A stretch of DNA of 47,917 nt from Reticulitermes lucifugus. Its lineage: Eukaryota; Arthropoda; Insecta; Blattodea; Rhinotermitidae. The notes beneath the pieces were generated by a model. It was not told the origin of the DNA, made no database searches, and saw only the letters and a list, made by a program, of their open reading frames with translations. This document shows, piece after piece, positions 31,669 to 42,980 of the stretch (positions are counted from its first letter, which is position 1; each line of letters starts with the position of its first letter). A program made the position numbers and the translations under genes. The stretch spans positions 6,408 to 54,324 of the forward strand of contig JAKCWW010002205.1 in the NCBI GenBank assembly GCA_026260175.1, in the 5' to 3' direction.

Positions 31669-34600
31669 CGAGATTAGTGTTTTCTTCGATTTACAGCCGT
31701 GCAGCTTGATAGATAATTACTACAGTTACAGTTAGCTGTAACATATTTTCTTGACTGCATGAAGATGGAGGCAGCTGGTTTCTCCAAAAGTTTCGTACTT
31801 TCCTAACAAGTAACACACAGTTACAAGTTTCACTACCTCAGTCTCCAGTCTGCAAGTAACCATTGTAATATGTCTGCTGTGAAACAAACGTGACCCATTT
31901 TCAGACAGAAAAATAGTGCCAAAATGTTCTTGACCGTGGAATCATTTTAACATCAAATTTTACTAAAGGCCCTTCCCTTCCCTTGCGTGTCCCCTATAAA
32001 TATGAGAGAAAGGCAGATATGGGGCACAAAGTGGAAGAAGTGCTTTATTTTTTGGCCACAATTCAAAATAACTAGCACATAGTTTTCTTCGACTTAAGTA
32101 ACTAAACTAACAAACCAATTAACTAAACGATTATTTGAATAATTAATTAATTATTTGACTTCAGTATTGAAAAGACGCCTCCAAGTATTGTATACAAAAT
32201 ACCATTTAAAATTTCATAAAATAATTAAATACATCCTTATCTTATGTATAATATTTACGTATTGTCTTTGTTCCATTTTATTCTGTTCTATTAATCTTGT
32301 TAATAAAATTTCATATTTGTCATATTCAATGAAAAGGAAAAATATCCTAATAATATTTAAGTTGTGTAAATAATTACATTTTAATATCTTATTTAAGCTG
32401 TTGTCATATCATTAATTAAGGAACCTGTTAATTTTATTTTATTCTTAGATTTCCCTTGCCCTAGCCTATCGCTGCTTCAATCTTTTATAAAGACGGTGTA
32501 CCTATATAATTTCAGTGTCTATTCTTACTAAACGGTGTGAACTTGAAGACCGTTGACAGCGAACTGAATAGCAAATAAAAGATGGAGCATTATGCCATAC
32601 AAGTTTCAGAATCAGGTAGCCAGCTTCCTTTGTTTGTTTCTAAGGCTGCGTACCGCTCTTTTCCCATTATGTCTTCAGGTAACGTGACAGTTGACGGTTT
32701 GTGAGAAAGTAACTGGGCTATACGTGGTTTGAAAACAAGTTAGACGTGATAACCTTGAAACGTATCATGTAAGAACCCTTAAGTTCATTTCTGTCAAGAG
32801 AAACACGATGATTATTAAAAACGCAGTTCGAATATTTCCTTGTAACCGTTGTCCGAGGCTTAAGGAGTGGGAATATAATGTACAGGGAGAAAATAAATAA
32901 GAGAGTTGGAGGTTAGTAGGGCAGGGAAAAGTAGTAGCCAAATAGCTGCTGGGATATATTAGCCGTAGTTATCGACATGATTTCACGTCAGACTTTACTG
33001 TTGCATCACCAGACATTTCACTTGCCACCCTCTCGTTTCTTTGGTTGTGGACAGTCATGTCTTTTGGCAGGCGGAATGCAAAAGACAGGCATCCTTCTGT
33101 AGACAAGCATTCCATTTACTGACATTTGATTTTACACAGAACAGTAATTAATAACTTTCTTTCCAACAAAGAAGAAATATCCGCGCAAGGAAGGAAAGAG
33201 TTCAGTATGCAAACACGCGCAACAAAGGTTCGTTTAAGATTTCATTAAAGAGTTGTTTTCGTATTACTGTGTTTAATGTTTGTCATTCTTTTCTTAATAA
33301 AAATAAAGCTACAAACTAATACGAAGGCTTTTAACTATAAGCAGCTACTTTGGAAACACATACCCTGTAAGTAATTCGGCAGTTTATACATGTAATTATG
33401 AAGCACATGCGATGTTGATTTACAGCTGGCAGAAACTACTGTGGCCAGATTGTCTTGGTTTGATTGATCACTTCATATTTTGTAGTATTTTGGGGTAAAA
33501 TAGGTGACATTATTGGGCTCAGGAACTAGTTATAATTTTTCCCATTCAAATGAATGGGAAGTGTTTGCAAGGTACCAATTGCCTTCTTTACCGGAAGGAT
33601 GTCACTTCAGGTATTTTATGTGAGCTAATAATCTATTACTACACCAAGCTCCTCGTTTTTTAATTCGCATGTATCTATGAGCGGACTGACCCAGTATCAG
33701 TTTCCAGAAGCGTTCTTGTGAAATTTTGCGCACACAAATGTTTATGATATTCGGATGGTTGTAAACGCAAGTACCAGTACTTTGCCGCAGAAATAATGAA
33801 GGCTTAGTTGACCATATTTCATACACTTAAAACTTTTTTGTTGACAAAGTAAATGACTATCGCGTTGCATGGGAACATAAATGCTGTTTCTTGGATTTTG
33901 TTAACATGCATCATGTGAAGAAGGGGTTTACAGACCTGTCGTTTACGTTATACACAATGACAGGATGTCGTTCCTAAGGACACTCGTATTTGTGTGATAA
34001 TTTAATTTTTGTCAAAAGTGTGATGTTCGATTTGAATGTTGTCGCAAGTAGGACTTCTGGAGAACAAATACTGACCACAATGAAGCTTCCTTATTGAAGG
34101 TTCAATGCCAAGTATAATAGAATTACGCCTATAGACGATTTTAAAGCCGACGGTTTTATGATGTACAATATCACAACGTTAAAATTTCTGCACTTGACAT
34201 CACTCTGCGCAGTTGTCAGCAAATTCAATCAGGAACAGCTGCAGCCATAGAGGAAGGTATGCGCCATATTGAGGCCACCGAAAGAGGTCGCAAAAATGGT
34301 GATTTTGACGGCGGTCGAGTCTTCCCCCTATCGGCTAATTTTTGTGATCCATTCCAAATATCTCTGGCTGGCTTTAATTTGTTCGAAGGGCTAGTCGCTA
34401 GGGTATCTGTAATAGCAATCCTGTGGACAGAATGACTGAACGACTTGAGGGGAGAAAGAGAAGTAGGCTGGTGCAAGAAACGTAACGCGAACAGGATGTA
34501 AATACAGGTGACCTCTTTCCATGGCCTGAATATAGTGGAGTTAATTAAGATACCTGAGCCACGGAAACTCGTCGGGCTCCCTAAAATATAAAGCCTGTAC

Positions 34601-36200
34601 AGTACTGAATACAGTCGTGATGGTATCTAGAAGCAACGTAAAATTCAGCGTGTGTAAGACTGTATTTCCCATACCGGCTAGTGACGACTACTGAAAGCCT
34701 TTTAAATATTCTATCAGCTTCGATTAAAGCATATAATAAAATTTGTGGTTTCAACAGCCGTAGGCTTGTGAGCTGGAAGCTTTTAATATTTTAACTCTGC
34801 AAATGGCGATGCTAACCCAGACATTGAAAACCTCATATCGATAATGCAAAATTGGTCTATTTAATGTGCTGCATGAATAGCAGACAAGTATCGACTGGAC
34901 TGATAGATCCTGTGGTGCGAATTTGCATTATTTAGCAGTACATAAATGCAGACAAGGCGTATTTACCTATAGAAATGAGGATAGAGTTGAGACCGCCCAT
35001 CAACAAGGCACTGTTCAGGACATCATTTTCGAGTGGCTATACTACTTAACTGGTACAAAAAAGAGAATATGTTTAGAGTTATTATTATTATTGTGCTGTT
35101 AAGGCTGCATGTTCATAAATACCAATTGAATTGAATTATCGTATAACATTGGTATTACTATTAGTATGTGTGGAGCACCGAAAGGGAACCAGAAATTCTT
35201 AAAAAAGCTGGTTTCAAAATCCTCCAGTGAAGAGACTGCTTGGGAGAGCTGGTCGTAGATGGTATTATGGTATTAGATTGCATTTCATAAAAACAGATCC
35301 TGAAGGAGTTATTTGACTTCAGGTGGCTCAGACTAGTCATAAGTTGTGGGATCGTATAAACATGATGATTGTCATTTATGTCCGTAAAAGTATGGATTTT
35401 CTTGAGCTGCTGAGTAAGTACAAATTTACTAAGGGAGATGCTGTAACATAGAGTTCAATTAGATCGTTTTGCATGATTTCTCTTGAAAGAATCACGGATT
35501 TTAATTATATCGACGTTCCAAAAAGCCCTGTGCAGTCGTCGCATCTCACCATGCCCTGTGCAATGCCTTGATTTGCGTTTGCATTTGCCTTCACGCCCTC
35601 TAATTACACACAACAAGAATGATGTGCACATGTTTTATCCTTGCCTTTAATTACTACTTTGTAATATTAATTTCTTATTCGTAATTTAATGACTGCACAT
35701 GCCTATCAAAGTCCAAACCTATTTTACTTCCAGCAACTACTTGTACTCGCATTCCTTTACTCAAATACGCCTTTCAGGTCTTCATTGTCGGGAATATTTA
35801 TCATGTGACCTGTTGGGCGAGGTTCTGAGTTAAACAGATGCAGTAGAAGGCGCCACAATCATGACGCAAACCATTTGACTTTACAATATAAATTCAGATA
35901 AAAAGGGAATAAGAAAAATTTACGAGACATAGTAAGAACACATTCACAGACACTGCACATGCAAATTACGATAAAATTGCCCTGTTTCATAAAACATATT
36001 CTTTATTGATATACATTCTAATTTCAAAGTTACAATGTCGTACCTCGAAATAAGATGCCAGGAGACTGAATAAGTTTGCCTTGTATAGGCCTGCAATTTG
36101 ATCACAAGCCCCACGGAATAAGAAGAGAAGCTAACTGCAATATGAAATTTTTAAGCATTTCAAATCTTCTCTCAGCAATTTTCATGTTTCCTCGGCGGAT
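31669..36200. other. Long unassigned AT-rich region
   Basis: About 4.5 kb without any recognised gene, RNA or repeat family. Only short unrelated frames occur. A perfect 18-bp palindrome CCCATTCAAATGAATGGG sits at 33541-33558. This is the longest stretch free of recognisable repeats and is the best place to look for an exon or intron with a transcriptome. Confidence 0.4.
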
Positions 36201-36251
36201 TTTACCCAAATAATGGTCTGGGATTTTTTCACTCTCAGGTATAACATCTGT

Positions 36252-36277
36252 TTCAGCGTTTCGGAGAAATGTGCTGC
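36252..36277 (-). mobile_element. Short Penelope-like motif block
   Basis: CAGCGTTTCGGAGAAATGTG then CTGC matches the block at 6004-6027. On the minus strand it carries TCCGAAACGCTG. It is probably a remnant of the same element type; too short to classify further. Confidence 0.4.
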
Positions 36278-36538
36278 GTCCATATTAAGAGTGGCTGGAC
36301 TTGGTTCAGGTGAATTCCATCTACCAGAGATATATTTATTTATCCCCAACGTGGGAAGAAAAGTCGCAGTTACGGTGTTTGATAGCCTGGCTATAATTTG
36401 AATAGGTACCTCCGGATTACAAGCGCAGGGCTGTGCTGCTATATCAAACTTTCATGGTCAGAGTTTTAACTGAGCAGTTGTTAGCTAACTGTAACATGGA
36501 CAATTATCCGCGCTACCGTGAAAGCTGAGACGGTTTGC

Positions 36539-36718
36539 ATAAATAACATTGCTGTATTCCGTCTGACACGATCTGTATGTATTATTATTTTTCCAATCAC
36601 CACATGTTTCGATCAAGCCGATCATCATTAGGTGATCGGCTTTTCGAAACATGTGGTGTTTGGAAAAATAATAGTAGGTACAGATCGTGTCAGACGGAAT
36701 ACAGCAATGTTATTTATG
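36539..36718. mobile_element. Penelope-like foldback (palindrome) with hammerhead-like cores near the centre
   Basis: Left arm 36539-36624 and right arm 36631-36718 are near-complete reverse complements over about 86 bases (shared CATAAATAACATTGCTGTAT, CCGTCTGACACGATCTGTA, CACCACATGTTTCGA), with a small loop around ATCATTAGG. Read on the minus strand, the central part gives CAC, CTAATGA, T, GATC-loop-GATC, GAAAC, ATGT, GGTG. This is the hammerhead-like pattern with A for the G of the CUGANGA box and a non-cleavable base at the cleavage site, so probably inactive. The outer CAC/GTG pair corresponds to helix I. Open frame 36577-36768 reads through it by chance. Confidence 0.75.
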
Positions 36719-36722
36719 TAAG

Positions 36723-37492
36723 TCGACGTACACAACGGGGTGGACAGCGGTTGTTTGGGGTGGTTTGACGGAAATCACAAGAGAAACAACGGAGTTCGAC
36801 TATTCTAAATTGGTGTAATTAAATTCGCGAACTCAAAACTCTTTCATTTTAGGATGCATATTAATATGATCCTCATTGTTCGTGTAAGTCGTGTAAGACA
36901 GGCACACATGAGATAAAGAATTTATGCCTTGACCAGGTTACGGAAGTGACGCATTCGAACGCTCACATCCAACAGCTCAGTAAAGACTATTTGACAGAAT
37001 TTTCTCCCTCTCCTCTTAGTTTATTCCTTATTTTTCTGTCATAATTTTTATTCCATATTCCTTTCGAGCCTTTCGTGTCCTTTCTGTCATTCTTCATTCT
37101 TGGTCCTATTCTGTCGAGCATATTGATGTAGAGGGAGTTGCAAACACTTTAATCCGGAACACATCCGGTTTCAGTCTTAACCTGGATATCTTGTACACTG
37201 ACCGAATAACGTGTAAGCAAGAATTTTTTAGGAGTTGGTTGTGGCCTGTTTGTAGGTACTATCCCAGTATTCAGAAGATGTGTGCAGCAAGCAAATGTGA
37301 ACATGGATGGTGGAGAGATAAAATGTTTAACGAAGTGCTGTTTGTTTGAAGCCACAAGATATAAATGCATAACGTAGATGATATTTGAACGTAAGAAATT
37401 AGTGCGCTTTTGAAGCAAAAATTTGCTGAAATTCTCCTCTTACTCTATGTGCATGCGAAGACTGAGTGTCTGTAAAGGAGTTTTCATGAAAT
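36723..37492. other. Unassigned intergenic DNA
   Basis: No recognised gene or repeat. Confidence 0.4.
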
Positions 37493-37579
37493 TTCGTACT
37501 CGTAATCAGCAATAAGTCACCAACAAATGCACAAACCGTCAATAAAGGTATCAATTAACCTTCTATCATTAATAAAATA

Positions 37580-37620
37580 CCCTACATACGTTTCGGCTTG
37601 CAAGAAGCCATCATCAGGGG
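37580..37620 (-). ncRNA. Hammerhead-like ribozyme candidate
   Basis: On the minus strand: CCC (37620-37618), CTGATGA (37617-37611), an extra T, stem II GGCTT/AAGCC around a five-base loop, GAAA (37594-37591), C-GTAT-G as a two-pair helix III together with the A-T pair, H17 = A (37583), then GGG (37582-37580) pairing with CCC as helix I. Known minimal type I hammerheads of Penelope-like elements have such a very short helix III. The single extra U between the CUGAUGA box and stem II is a departure from the consensus and may reduce or abolish cleavage. No experiment is implied; activity is unknown. Confidence 0.4.
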
Positions 37621-37629
37621 TTTACAGTT

Positions 37630-37891
37630 NNNNNNNNNNNNNNNNNNNNNNNNNNNNNNNNNNNNNNNNNNNNNNNNNNNNNNNNNNNNNNNNNNNNNNN
37701 NNNNNNNNNNNNNNNNNNNNNNNNNNNNNNNNNNNNNNNNNNNNNNNNNNNNNNNNNNNNNNNNNNNNNNNNNNNNNNNNNNNNNNNNNNNNNNNNNNNN
37801 NNNNNNNNNNNNNNNNNNNNNNNNNNNNNNNNNNNNNNNNNNNNNNNNNNNNNNNNNNNNNNNNNNNNNNNNNNNNNNNNNNNNNNNNNNN
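37630..37891. other. Assembly gap, 262 N
   Basis: Run of N between inverted arms of the foldback at 37493-37961. True length may differ from 262. Confidence 1.
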
Positions 37892-37961
37892 GCATTTGTT
37901 GGTGACTTATTGCTGATTACAGAAATGCACGGTGAATTAAGATTAAAGTTCGTACTCGTAA

Positions 37962-38622
37962 GTTCTGTTGCGGACATTTTGCTTGAAACTTGCCTTTCTG
38001 CGGATATGTCGAGTGTAACTCTGTAAACATGTATCGCAGCGTAAAGCGTATTGAACAAATGATGTAGATCAGGATCGTACATGTCATTCATTCATTGCAC
38101 TTACTAAATAAGCACTACAATTTCCTAGGTAATTAAGCAGAACCGACATTTATGCTTACAAAGCCAAAGTATTACAGTTGTTAAGCTGTGCTTGTATTGT
38201 CTAAACTGTCCTTTCTTTGTGGGGCCATCTACTTCTTGCATCATTCTCAATTCACATCTCTCTAACAGCCACGCGCCTTCTCTGCGTGCGCACTGATTGC
38301 TATGCCGCAGAGGAACTCGGGTCAGTCTATCAAAGCTACGGGCCTATATGATATTATTCATGAATTATGAAATAAGAAGAACTTTACACTCATTCTTCCA
38401 CTCCCTTATGGAAGAACGAAGCCAATTCTAAAGCCGGAATATGTTACAAGTGACAGTTTCGACACGTGCAGTCATAGACAGATAGTAAGTTATTAAATGT
38501 TGCAGAGCAGTGTTTCGTATTGTGGGTGCACCCGGTTTGAACCGCTGCCAAAAGATGTACGTATTCTTGTAAGGCTATTCTTGATGTTATTTAGTTTCGT
38601 CTGCGGAATATAAGACAATAAG
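37962..38622. other. Unassigned intergenic DNA
   Basis: No gene seen. CAGTGTTTCGTATTGTGGGT at 38508 with GGTTTGAACCGCTG shortly after resembles tips of a hAT-type element, but spacing is only about 40 bp and it is not called. Confidence 0.35.
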
Positions 38623-38909
38623 TTGAAATGGCCGATCCCAGTGGCCGCGCAGTCTAAGATATGGGTCTGCGGCCGCTCGCTTACTGGGATTGTGGGTACG
38701 AATCCCGCCGGGGGCATGGATGTCTGTCTCTTGTAAGTGTTGTATGTTGTCAGGTAGAGGTCTCTGCAACGCGCCGATTCCTCGTCCAGAGGAGTGCTAC
38801 CGCGCGTGTGTGTGTGTGTGCGTGTATGTGATGTGTATGTGTGTGATCTAGAAGCCTAGCGGCCTAGGCCCGAGTTGGGCTGTAGAGCCACAGAAACAAA
38901 TCTTGAAAT
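38623..38909 (+). mobile_element. SINE-A with internal GT expansion, possible 7-bp target duplication
   Basis: Head GCCGATCCCAGTGGCCGCGC from 38631, B box GGGTACGAATCCC (one change, TACGAATCC), body GCATGGATGTCTGTCTCTTG and 3' end GGGCTGTAGAGCCACAG near 38893. The block GGAGTGCTACCG, which in other copies continues AGGGTGGTGTGTCTGAGTGT, here runs into a GT-rich microsatellite (about 38805-38845). TTGAAAT occurs at 38623-38629 and 38903-38909 and may be the target duplication. Confidence 0.88.
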
Positions 38910-41113
38910 TCGTAATTGCCGCTTTCTTCCAAATGTTTCCTTGTTCGCTAGAATTTTCTTCCTTCTGAATTCCTTTATTAGTGGAATAACATTGTTAAAA
39001 AATCTAAACATCCATTAATAATGCTACAGTATTGCGGTGTTGCCATGTTTATGATTTCCAGTGCAAAAATAAAATGTTAAATGCAAAATGTATATGAAGG
39101 GCCTACCCTTGTAATTTAACACCATCCTAAATTTCACGTACTTAGCTTCTGAATGCACATATAAAAGAACTAGGTATAATGAGGGAGTACAGATTCATAA
39201 AATAATGTGCTGTTGATTGTGACCGATCACTATTGTCATTAAAATAAGCAAAATAAAATTCTGACCCTTTGAGATGATTGCTGTCATTGTCGTTGGAAAT
39301 GGTAGTAGTTGATGGCCACTAAATGTATCGAGGACTAATTCTGCTACTGGAGATAGCAGACTACTCTTTTCTGAGCTGCGGACCAGTCAGGTGGTTTCTA
39401 AACGAGCGGCACGCACTTGGTGGGTGTTGAAATAGGTTTGAACATTGCAGAGCGCTGATGTCATTTCCTCTTCCTGAACGGAACAGACCTGCCTGCTCTG
39501 TCTGCTGTCTGGAAGCCTCCCGACTGGCGGCCCCAGTACGGACACTGATAGTGACACGCTATTAGCCTTAATCATACATAAGTAAAATATATAGATGTTA
39601 TTTATAATACGACCCTGTAACATTTTTCCTCTTGATTTGGCCCTCGTGCCCCTCAGCACTGGCTTTGCAGATAATGCAAAGTGAAAATTGTTGATTTTAC
39701 GTTTCCTATAGAATGGACGCAATAAGAAAGTAAGAGAGTTCTCCATAGCCTTTAAGGTCTATTAGAAACAAGGACTGTATTAAATCTCGTTTTGTATGAC
39801 ACTGTTATCGTATGTGTGCAATGCAAATCATGTTTCTCGTGAGGTCGAGAAATGCCGACGTTTTGACGTGTATGATGTTTTGGCCTGTCAGGTCTGTCGA
39901 ATATTATTAAAATGTTATCTGGCCTTGCGAATAGCAGGTTTACTCTTTCGAGGTGAAAACGGATTTAAGCGGACATGAAGATAAAATAAGACTGAAAGAT
40001 GGTGAAATATCGTACGTAAGTTTTGCAGAGTTTCGTAAGCAAATTATGTTACTCAAGAAGATTTAAGAATCGTTTAGATAAAAAACTAAATAATCCATTG
40101 CATAAATGCATTGTTAGATCGCGTGAAAATAATGAAAGCCACGAAGTATGTCTTAATTGTGCACGGAGTGCCAATATAAAATTTGGGTATTTTAAAAATT
40201 ATAGCGAAGTCTGCTGTAGGCGCAACACCTAATGCTCTTATGAGGACAGGATGCAAATCTAAGATTGTAATTTTTATATTACAGAAGCTTAATGATGCAG
40301 TACTGCGTATTTGATATATATGTTCTGTTGGGAATTTAAAAAAAATCCTTCCATCGTATTACTGTAAACGTTCAGAGACAAATACAGAATATCTAACTTT
40401 CGAGCAGATTAGTTTCAGGAAGCTTGCCGCAGCGGTGCTGTAGGTTCCATACTTGCCATCACAGCTTACGCAAACCAGTCTGCTCTTAAATTAGGTATCC
40501 TGTATTTTATAGCCACAACCATTTCTGTTGAATGACTCCTCAGAGTTGTAAGCCTGTCCATCTATCTTTTTAACGTGTTCGATGAGTCACAGCACTATAT
40601 GGCAGGTGGTTGTATTCATTAACCGCGGAGGGATACAGTATTTGTCTTTTCTTTCTCCTTCGCGCTACAAAATGAATTATTAGAGATTAGGTTTCACAAC
40701 CTCAGGAAATGTCGTTATTATTGAAAACGTGGTGTCAAGAGGTAGCAACATAGATGATAAATTACTAAGAAGCAATGTAATTTCGTGGAAACACAGACGG
40801 GATACAATGAAGGCATTTAGAGTTTCACTGAACGACGCACCAGGTTACTTCTGATGCACCTTCTTGCCACGTCACCACTGCCTAGAGCCCACTTTCTATT
40901 TCTAGCGTCTCTCCGATTTCTAAAAATAGACAACTGCTTTTATGGTAACAGCGTTGCAATATATATATATAGGAATTTCACCCATACATAAGCTTTACAT
41001 CATTTGGCAGTCCTCCTTTGACACACATTACACTTCACCACAAGCAGGTCTTTTGCTAGGCCACCACAGTTAGTTTCGAAGCCTGGACATTGCTGCGTAA
41101 TGAAATAAGACTG
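38910..41113. other. Unassigned intergenic DNA
   Basis: The minus-strand frame 39387-39746 (119 codons) and the plus frames 39796-39978 and 40023-40232 show no known motif. A TA run lies at 40961-40970. No other feature recognised. Confidence 0.4.
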
Positions 41114-41116
41114 AAC

Positions 41117-41302
41117 TTAACCTCAGCACTAGATGGAGGTGAGTGATTAGCTTCAGGCCCTAGCCTCTTTATCACCGGAGAAATTGCCCCCGTAAACGCT
41201 ATAGCCTTTGTGAACATTAAAAAATATTACTTACCCTGCAGGGAGTCGAACCACCAATTTTTGGACGTGTGGAGTCCAGCCCATATCCTAGTCACTACAT
41301 AG
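41117..41302 (-). mobile_element. SINE-G copy with tRNA-like head
   Basis: Left block CTCAGCACTAGATGGAGGTG then AGTGATTAGCTTCAGG; right head on the minus strand GTGGTTCGACTCCCTGCAGG (B box GGTTCGACTCC, well preserved). The head on the far right, TGGACTCCACACGTCC, differs from that of the 20.7-kb copy, which suggests subfamilies with different heads on one 3' body. Confidence 0.75.
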
Positions 41303-41518
41303 ATTACACTACGTTTGATTATTACACTTGTTAGCGTATTTTGTCGTCATTCTGTACATATAAAGTCTTACTAAAAGTTACCTTCAACTGCAACTAGTAC
41401 ATTGAAGTTACTATTACTTTACATCACAAAATCGCAATATGTTTGGCTGCCATCACCAGACTATATTCTGAAACCGACTGTGGTAGTAATGCATATTTGG
41501 TACTGATTGAATCAAATA

Positions 41519-41743
41519 TTATAAAAAAATAAAAAATAAAACTGATAAAATGCCATTCTGATTGCCTTTTTTTGTGTGGATTTTTCTGTGCCTGTCCCTT
41601 ACATATTTCACATCGGGTCCACTTATTTTACGTAGAGGTAGTCCACACTGATTACACTGTTGAATGTTGTGGCGTCTGCTGTTTTTTTGTGTTATCACTC
41701 TGGTATGTAGTGTAAGGCGTGAACATTTTTCAATATAAACCAT
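41519..41743 (-). pseudogene. Cys-rich fragment, possible piggyBac-type transposase tail
   Basis: The 74-residue minus-strand frame has KCSRLTLHTRV, QKNSRRHN, then QQCNQCGLPLR (Cys 36 and Cys 39 of the frame approximately), and RHRKIHTKK. The run of basic residues followed by Q-C-N-Q-C-G-L-P-L resembles the cysteine-rich C-terminal domain of piggyBac-type transposases (C-x2-C ... R-R-x-T-x-x-x-C-x-x-C-x-x-x-L). The first C-x2-C pair has been lost (TRVIT). A C2H2 zinc-finger origin is possible because of RHRKIHT. In the next frame the same region gives CEICKG, so a frameshift is likely. No TTAA-flanked ends were found. Assignment is tentative. Confidence 0.35.
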
Positions 41744-41856
41744 GTGTTTGATTTTTCTGTGACCCAGGTTATTGTATTTTGCGTTCGAATACTGTTGTTG
41801 TTGGTGTCTGATGTAATGGAATGCGAAATGGAAACTACACCCCTTTGAAGAGTGGA

Positions 41857-42071
41857 TTTAACCTGAATTATATTTGTAGATTAATTTCGTACAGATAAAT
41901 AAACACAATCCCTTTCCATTAAAAAAACAGTCTGTTAATTCCAAGCAATGCAATAATTTCAGTTTGTTGTGTGTCACACGAAACACATAACACATTCTGT
42001 GAGCAGGGTGTAGGGTTTTTAAATGTGAAACCTGGTGGTACATGTAGTATACTATGTGATTTTAAGGGTTA
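41857..42071 (+). repeat. Repeat family E copy
   Basis: TTAACCTGAATTATATTTGT, ATAAATAAACACAATCCC, AAAAAAACAGTCTGTTAATT, TCTGTGAGCAGGGTGTAGGG, TTTTTAAATGTGAAACCTGG and TGGTACATGTAGTA align with the copies at 20241 and 30541; the right end is TTTTAAGGGTTAC. A minus-strand frame (41858-42043) is its translation. Confidence 0.7.
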
Positions 42072-42079
42072 CATCTAAA

Positions 42080-42980
42080 CTCTTTCAACGTTTTCAGCTT
42101 AATCTTATACTCTCTAATTCTGCTTGCATCATCTGGCCCCTGTAATGAAGATGATGATGATGATACTGATGATAAACGAAAATGTAAATGTGGTCACACA
42201 ACACGTCAAAGGAGAAAAATCAAATATAAAACCCTTACGTGATATAATTACATGGTCGTTTGAGATAAAATTTCTTTTGTCTATTGAATTGATGCAAATA
42301 TTTCAATAACCACGTCCTAGAAGGGGGGGGGGCTTTTCTTGAGCTGTGTAACGAAGGCCTTCCCTAATGGCAGGAGTGAAAGCAGGCTCAGTCTCTCTTG
42401 CCTTTGAGTGGAGCGAAGGTAGGTCTTATTTCCTCTGTGGGATGAAAAACTCTTTCAACTGAGGCTGTTGCAGCTGGGATCGTGGAAAGTAGATTTTATA
42501 ATTCGTACGTTTGTTCAAATGTGGTGGCCATATTGCTGCCTTGTAACCGTTACAGAACTTCATATGGGGATTTCCTTCTTAAGTATTTTGAACCATAGCG
42601 CACTATCAATTCGTCCTTCAACAAAGCACTCTCGAATTATGCCGCATATTCTTTTATCAGTTTGCGTAGAAGGTAATGAGGACAGTTGCACTTAAGTTTG
42701 TACGCATAATTCCTTAAAATTCAGTAGGCCAAAAATTCAATTTTCTTAATGTTCGAAAATAGATCGATTAGTTTGTCAGTATTTCGTAAAAGATAATACT
42801 GTACTTTCTGTCCTCTGAATCTACTGCTTCCAAATATTGTGAAAACTGTCCTTTCATTCTTTCATAGAAAATGAATCATGCATCAACAAAAAGCAAATAA
42901 TGAGAAAGATAAAATAATCAGAAAGAAATGTATTCTTAGCAATACGAAAAAAGTGATTTGAGTTGTAAACCGCGTGATTG
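42080..42980. other. Unassigned intergenic DNA
   Basis: Short GAT microsatellite near 42149-42164 and a G8 run near 42325. Frames at 42124-42309 and 42468-42695 show no recognised motif. Confidence 0.4.

Larger units (their letters stand above)
37493..37961. mobile_element. Palindromic Penelope-like insertion with 13-bp target duplication, interrupted by a gap
   Basis: TTCGTACTCGTAA occurs at 37493-37505 and 37949-37961, a direct repeat that brackets the element. Inside, GTAATCAGCAATAAGTCACC plus AACAAATGC (37502-37530) is the exact 29-bp reverse complement of 37892-37920. The N run (37630-37891) fills most of the interior, so the palindrome probably defeated assembly. Next to the left arm on the minus strand lies the best hammerhead-like core of the window (37580-37620). 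The right flank has about 30 bp between the inverted arm and the target duplication that the left arm lacks, so the two halves are unequal, as in 5'-truncated inverted dimers. Confidence 0.8.

Noticed and set aside
33541..33558. Perfect 18-bp palindrome CCCATTCAAATGAATGGG
   Set aside because: Isolated, short, and expected occasionally by chance; no second copy or associated feature.
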